Shown here piece by piece: positions 61,239 through 64,000 of a stretch of DNA of 64,000 bases. Within the stretch, counting starts at the first letter, position 1. Each line of letters begins with the position of its first letter. Source of the stretch: Oscillospiraceae bacterium (GTDB taxonomy: Bacteria; Bacillota; Clostridia; Oscillospirales; Ruminococcaceae); NCBI GenBank assembly GCA_017550285.1, contig JAFZPP010000001.1, positions 1 through 64,000 of the forward strand, written 5' to 3'. Position numbers and translations under genes: made by a program. Below the pieces are notes generated by a model. The model was not told the DNA's origin, did not search any database, and saw only the letters and a program-made list of their open reading frames with translations.

Positions 61239-61267
61239 AGTATATCATGAAATGTTCCGCCTGTCAA
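61239..61267 (-). promoter_or_regulatory. Promoter of the right RNA
   Basis: Minus strand TTGACA (61267-61262), 17 bases, TATACT (61244-61239). The -35 overlaps the stop codon of the TerD-like gene. Confidence 0.85.
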
Positions 61268-63270
61268 GCCTCCAGGAAGAAATTATTGTCAATCAGGCTC
61301 TGCTCCTTTTCGGATGCAGGCTTGCCCATGACGAGAACAATATCCGCCTCATCACGCGATGCGGCAAATTCCGTCTCCTGCGATGCAAACAGAATATCGA
61401 GATAATTGCGCAGACTGAACGAATTGCTCCGCGGCGCCTGCTGATAGATACTGCGGTCTATCACCTGTCTGCCGTCAAAAATCAGAACGCGGTTCTGAAT
61501 GTCGATCCAGCCATAGTTCATTGTGCGGTATTTACCGGTCAGATAATGCGTAAAGAAGCAGTTTTTCGGGTCATACAGCTTCACATCCGCTTTCGTATTT
61601 GCAACAGCCATGATACCGACAAAGCACTCGCCGATCTCACCGAAGGTCTCGTATCCTGCGTACAGATTGAGATTCATGCTGACGCTGCGGAGCGAGCTTT
61701 TGGCTTTCTCAAAATCCAGATCAATGTACTCTGCGGCATCGGAATGCGTAATATCGCCGCTGAACACCAGCTCATTCGACTTAAACCGCGCATTCCAGCC
61801 GACACGGATCGGCTCGCCGTCCAGCGAAAATGCGGCACCGTGCAGATCAACGTCCACGCGATTTTCGTCATTCCAATAGACAAAGAACCGGATGCATTTT
61901 ACATTCTCCGGAATCTTATATGCAATACCGGAGCGGATATAGCCGCCCTCAGACGATTTATCCGTGATGCGAAGCGTCGAAAGATCAAGGTCATAATCCG
62001 GCATATCCAGATACACCTTTTTGCCGCGCAGTACAGTCTCATTTGCAGCAAGTCTCGCTTGCAGCAGGTGCTGCACCATGATCTTGAGAAGCAGCGTCTC
62101 CTGATAACGATCCTCCTCAAGCTCATTCGCCTCCGGACGCGAGAAGAATCCTGCAAGGCTCGCAAGCGTCTGCGGACTCATTTCGGCAGCATGCGGCATC
62201 AGTTTGTCGAAGATATCCTTCGCCTGATAGCCGTTCCGGAGCAGGTAGGTCAGGTGGCGGAGCATCATACCCGGACGCTCTGCATAGGCATCCAGCGCCT
62301 CCGGCACTTTGCGGCTGACCATTGCCTTGACCTCTGCCTCCCAGGAATGCAACTTATTCGCGCGCAGATCGGCAACCGCCTTCCGAAACTCCGGATTGCG
62401 CGAGTATGCGTTAAAATCAATGAATTTCAGCATCAGCAGTGTCCGCTCTCGCTTCTTTGCAGAGTGAATCAGATTTGCACGGAAATCCCAGAGCGGATAG
62501 CTTTCAAGCAGCTTCACAATCAGACGCTTCTGCGATGTTTTCAGGTGGAAACGGCATCTCGTCAGCGCATAGTCCATGCATTTCCAGACATCGCCCGTAT
62601 GCTGGCAGAGCGCATGAAGAAAGCTGGATTTCTCCCCGGAAGTCAGCGAAGCATCCGCAAATACCGTATAGAACACGATCAGCAGATTCTGCTTGAATGT
62701 AATGCGGACACCGGTCATTTCCTCTGCGGTCAGATGCTTTGCGCATTCCGCAATCATCGTGCATTCCTTATCGGTCATGCGCTCGGTCTTGCCGAGAATT
62801 TTGCGGAACGGAACAGTATACTGTTCATCACTGCCGATCAATGCAACCGTCTTCGCGGCAAGCAGTTTTTCATCGGATTCGTTTTTTTCCGTTTCCTGCG
62901 ATTCCGGCAGCCAGCCCTTTGTCACGGGAATACCGGAAATCTCCTCGATGCCGTATGTAGATGCATAATGCAGAAGCTGATGAAACCGGAAGACCGCCTC
63001 GTCCATTTCCATAACCTGCGACGGAAAATCCGGATACATCGGCTTTGCCTTGACATCGCCGAGATACGAACGGACGCGCGCGACGAAACTGCTCAGGTCT
63101 GCGGATTTTGCAAGTGTCAGGATATCCTTCGGTGCAAGCGTACAGCCAAGCGACAGCAGCTCTTCATTCGCTGTCATTGCTTTGACAAGATTTTCTTCGG
63201 TCAGCGGCTCCGTATCAGCAGAAACAGCAATCAGACGGAGCTCGAAAAAAAGCAGTTGATCGTAATTCAT
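61264..63270 (-). CDS. Large cytoplasmic protein with TerD-like C-terminal part
   Basis: A 668-residue protein without signal peptide or membrane helix. The first ~400 residues are helical (MNYDQLLFFELRLIAVSADT...), probably repeat-like. From about 440 on, strands such as RVDVDLHGAAFSLDGEP, EYIDLDFEKAKSSLRSVSMN and FGEIGECFVGIM resemble TerD/TerZ tellurium-resistance proteins, and the whole resembles the MXAN_6230/SCO0854 type of TerD-associated proteins. No ter genes are nearby. Role unknown; family assignment is moderate. AAGGAGG precedes the ATG. Confidence 0.6.
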   Translation of the reverse strand: MNYDQLLFFELRLIAVSADTEPLTEENLVKAMTANEELLSLGCTLAPKDILTLAKSADLSSFVARVRSYLGDVKAKPMYPDFPSQVMEMDEAVFRFHQLLHYASTYGIEEISGIPVTKGWLPESQETEKNESDEKLLAAKTVALIGSDEQYTVPFRKILGKTERMTDKECTMIAECAKHLTAEEMTGVRITFKQNLLIVFYTVFADASLTSGEKSSFLHALCQHTGDVWKCMDYALTRCRFHLKTSQKRLIVKLLESYPLWDFRANLIHSAKKRERTLLMLKFIDFNAYSRNPEFRKAVADLRANKLHSWEAEVKAMVSRKVPEALDAYAERPGMMLRHLTYLLRNGYQAKDIFDKLMPHAAEMSPQTLASLAGFFSRPEANELEEDRYQETLLLKIMVQHLLQARLAANETVLRGKKVYLDMPDYDLDLSTLRITDKSSEGGYIRSGIAYKIPENVKCIRFFVYWNDENRVDVDLHGAAFSLDGEPIRVGWNARFKSNELVFSGDITHSDAAEYIDLDFEKAKSSLRSVSMNLNLYAGYETFGEIGECFVGIMAVANTKADVKLYDPKNCFFTHYLTGKYRTMNYGWIDIQNRVLIFDGRQVIDRSIYQQAPRSNSFSLRNYLDILFASQETEFAASRDEADIVLVMGKPASEKEQSLIDNNFFLEA

Positions 63271-63322
63271 AACGCGCCTCCTTATACTTTCGTTTTATGC
63301 GTCATAATCTGGAAAGTATTAT

Positions 63323-63351
63323 ATTATAGCACAGCAATCTGCGTTTGTCAA
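63323..63351 (-). promoter_or_regulatory. Promoter of the TerD-like gene
   Basis: Minus strand TTGACA (63351-63346), 17 bases, TATAAT (63328-63323). Confidence 0.8.
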
Positions 63352-63419
63352 GTAGTTTTGAAAAATTATATATAGAAACAAAATCAGAGCTGTGATTACA
63401 CCTCTGATCAGTTCACGGT

Positions 63420-63917
63420 TCAAAATTCAAATCCTTTGCGCGCCTTTTGTCCGTTCTGATACGGGTGTGCGATGCAGTTGAATTCTGTGATGTAATCCGC
63501 ACACTGCATAAACTGCTCCGAGCGTTTATGACCTGTCACGATAATTTCAGTCTGCGGCAAAGCCAAAACAGCCCTGATCAGTTCCAGATCGGCAGCCTGC
63601 TTTTCAGCGGCATCGCCCAGCTCATCCAGAATCAGCATCTGATAACCGCCGGACAGCACGCGCCGCAGATTCTCATTGTGCGTACCGATGACCGCTTCCC
63701 GTTCTGCCTCAGACATTTTGCTGAAAAAGCGGATGCCTTCAAACGTACATGCAAAGACATCAACGCCAAGCCTGCGCAGCGGTTCGATTTCGCTGCTGGA
63801 ACCGTTTTTCAGAAACTGCACAACAGCACATCGCAGACCGCTTCCGGCAGCACGGACACAAGCGCCGACCGCCGCAGAGGTTTTCCCTTTTCCGCTGCCG
63901 AAATAATAATGAATCAT
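63420..63917 (-). CDS. cobO: Cob(I)alamin adenosyltransferase
   Basis: A 165-residue CobO/BtuR-type enzyme, which adds the adenosyl group to cobalamin. Walker A GSGKGKTSAAVG at the N-terminus, VVQFLKNGSSSE and LILDELGDA (Walker B), then TGHKRSEQFMQCADYITEF. It lacks the longer N-terminal arm of the enterobacterial enzyme, as common in Clostridia. Its promoter is at 63955-63983. Confidence 0.92.
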   Translation of the reverse strand: MIHYYFGSGKGKTSAAVGACVRAAGSGLRCAVVQFLKNGSSSEIEPLRRLGVDVFACTFEGIRFFSKMSEAEREAVIGTHNENLRRVLSGGYQMLILDELGDAAEKQAADLELIRAVLALPQTEIIVTGHKRSEQFMQCADYITEFNCIAHPYQNGQKARKGFEF

Positions 63918-63954
63918 CGTATCACCGCCCGTCCGAATGAAAATCTTGTTTTAT

Positions 63955-63983
63955 ATTATATCACAGGATTGTTCAAAATGCAA
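63955..63983 (-). promoter_or_regulatory. Promoter of cobO
   Basis: Minus strand TTGCAT (63983-63978), 17 bases, TATAAT (63960-63955). Confidence 0.7.
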
Positions 63984-64000
63984 GTTTCACGCGCTTTGTA

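Noticed and set aside
61252-63375. 707-codon plus-strand frame opposite the TerD-like gene
   Set aside because: Composition (Arg, Cys, His rich) and lack of a start signal show it is an antisense shadow.

Overview
The window looks like chromosome from a fibre-degrading, cellulosome-type Clostridia bacterium, most like Ruminococcus (Oscillospiraceae). The main reasons are five secreted proteins with type I dockerin repeats (a GH16 hydrolase, a pectate lyase and three of unknown activity), Clostridia-type operons (YtrA/YtrB-like GntR-ABC, LytTR-DUF3021, Feo with DUF2325/DUF3793), strong AGGAGG ribosome binding sites and many near-consensus TTGACA-N17-TATAAT promoters. The genus is inferred from gene content only. 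No rRNA gene, intact tRNA gene or CRISPR array was seen.

Layout. 1-11.3 kb is accessory DNA: the start of an EAL gene, an exonuclease, a CPBP protease, a zinc-ribbon membrane protein, a Fic protein embedded in a non-coding repeat array, a BRO-type antirepressor behind a possibly structured RNA, a DUF3791-like/DUF3990 pair, a small regulator and a tyrosine integrase. It ends at a fragment matching the 3' end of a tRNA-Ser gene, which I read as the right attachment site of an integrated element whose left end lies outside the window. 11.6-14.6 kb is a scarred stretch with an HPt protein, a truncated receiver-GGDEF-EAL protein and a Y-family polymerase fragment. 14.7-34.7 kb holds a dockerin GH16, an ECF sigma factor coupled to a 1210-residue membrane sensor-like protein, a GH25 lysozyme, a GntR-regulated ABC transporter, two dockerin proteins and a LytTR/DUF3021/metallo-hydrolase operon. 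34.9-49.2 kb holds HU, a TetR-controlled ABC exporter, enolase with a structured leader, an iron (Feo) operon with a decayed feoB, a nitrilase-family amidase and a metallo-beta-lactamase-fold protein. 49.2-58.2 kb is a minus-strand run: dockerin pectate lyase, ADP-ribosylglycohydrolase, a surface metallophosphoesterase with a sortase-like tail, a macrodomain protein and another dockerin protein. 58.4-64 kb has a second ECF sigma factor coupled to a membrane-anchored esterase, two tandem homologous non-coding RNAs, a TerD-like protein and cobO.

How the parts may work together. The secreted dockerin enzymes would dock on a scaffoldin encoded elsewhere. The two ECF sigma genes each overlap by four bases a gene for a single-pass membrane protein; both membrane proteins begin with the same short motif and carry an external domain. 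This resembles the SigI/RsgI logic of Clostridium thermocellum, but with different parts. A repeated GTTAGCAT-N2-GCTAA box lies at the promoters of enolase, a chimeric methyltransferase and the Feo operon and may mark a metal-responsive regulon.

The most novel items are (1) the two minus-strand RNAs at 60.46-61.23 kb, each with its own promoter and terminator and a conserved, covarying pseudoknot; (2) the sigma/membrane-esterase and sigma/membrane-sensor pairs; (3) the ~230-245 bp repeat array around the Fic gene; and (4) the possible structured RNA before the antirepressor. Many small gene remnants (HAD hydrolase, acetyltransferases, DHH phosphoesterase, polymerase, feoB, methyltransferase fusion) show a genome with frequent deletion and decay.
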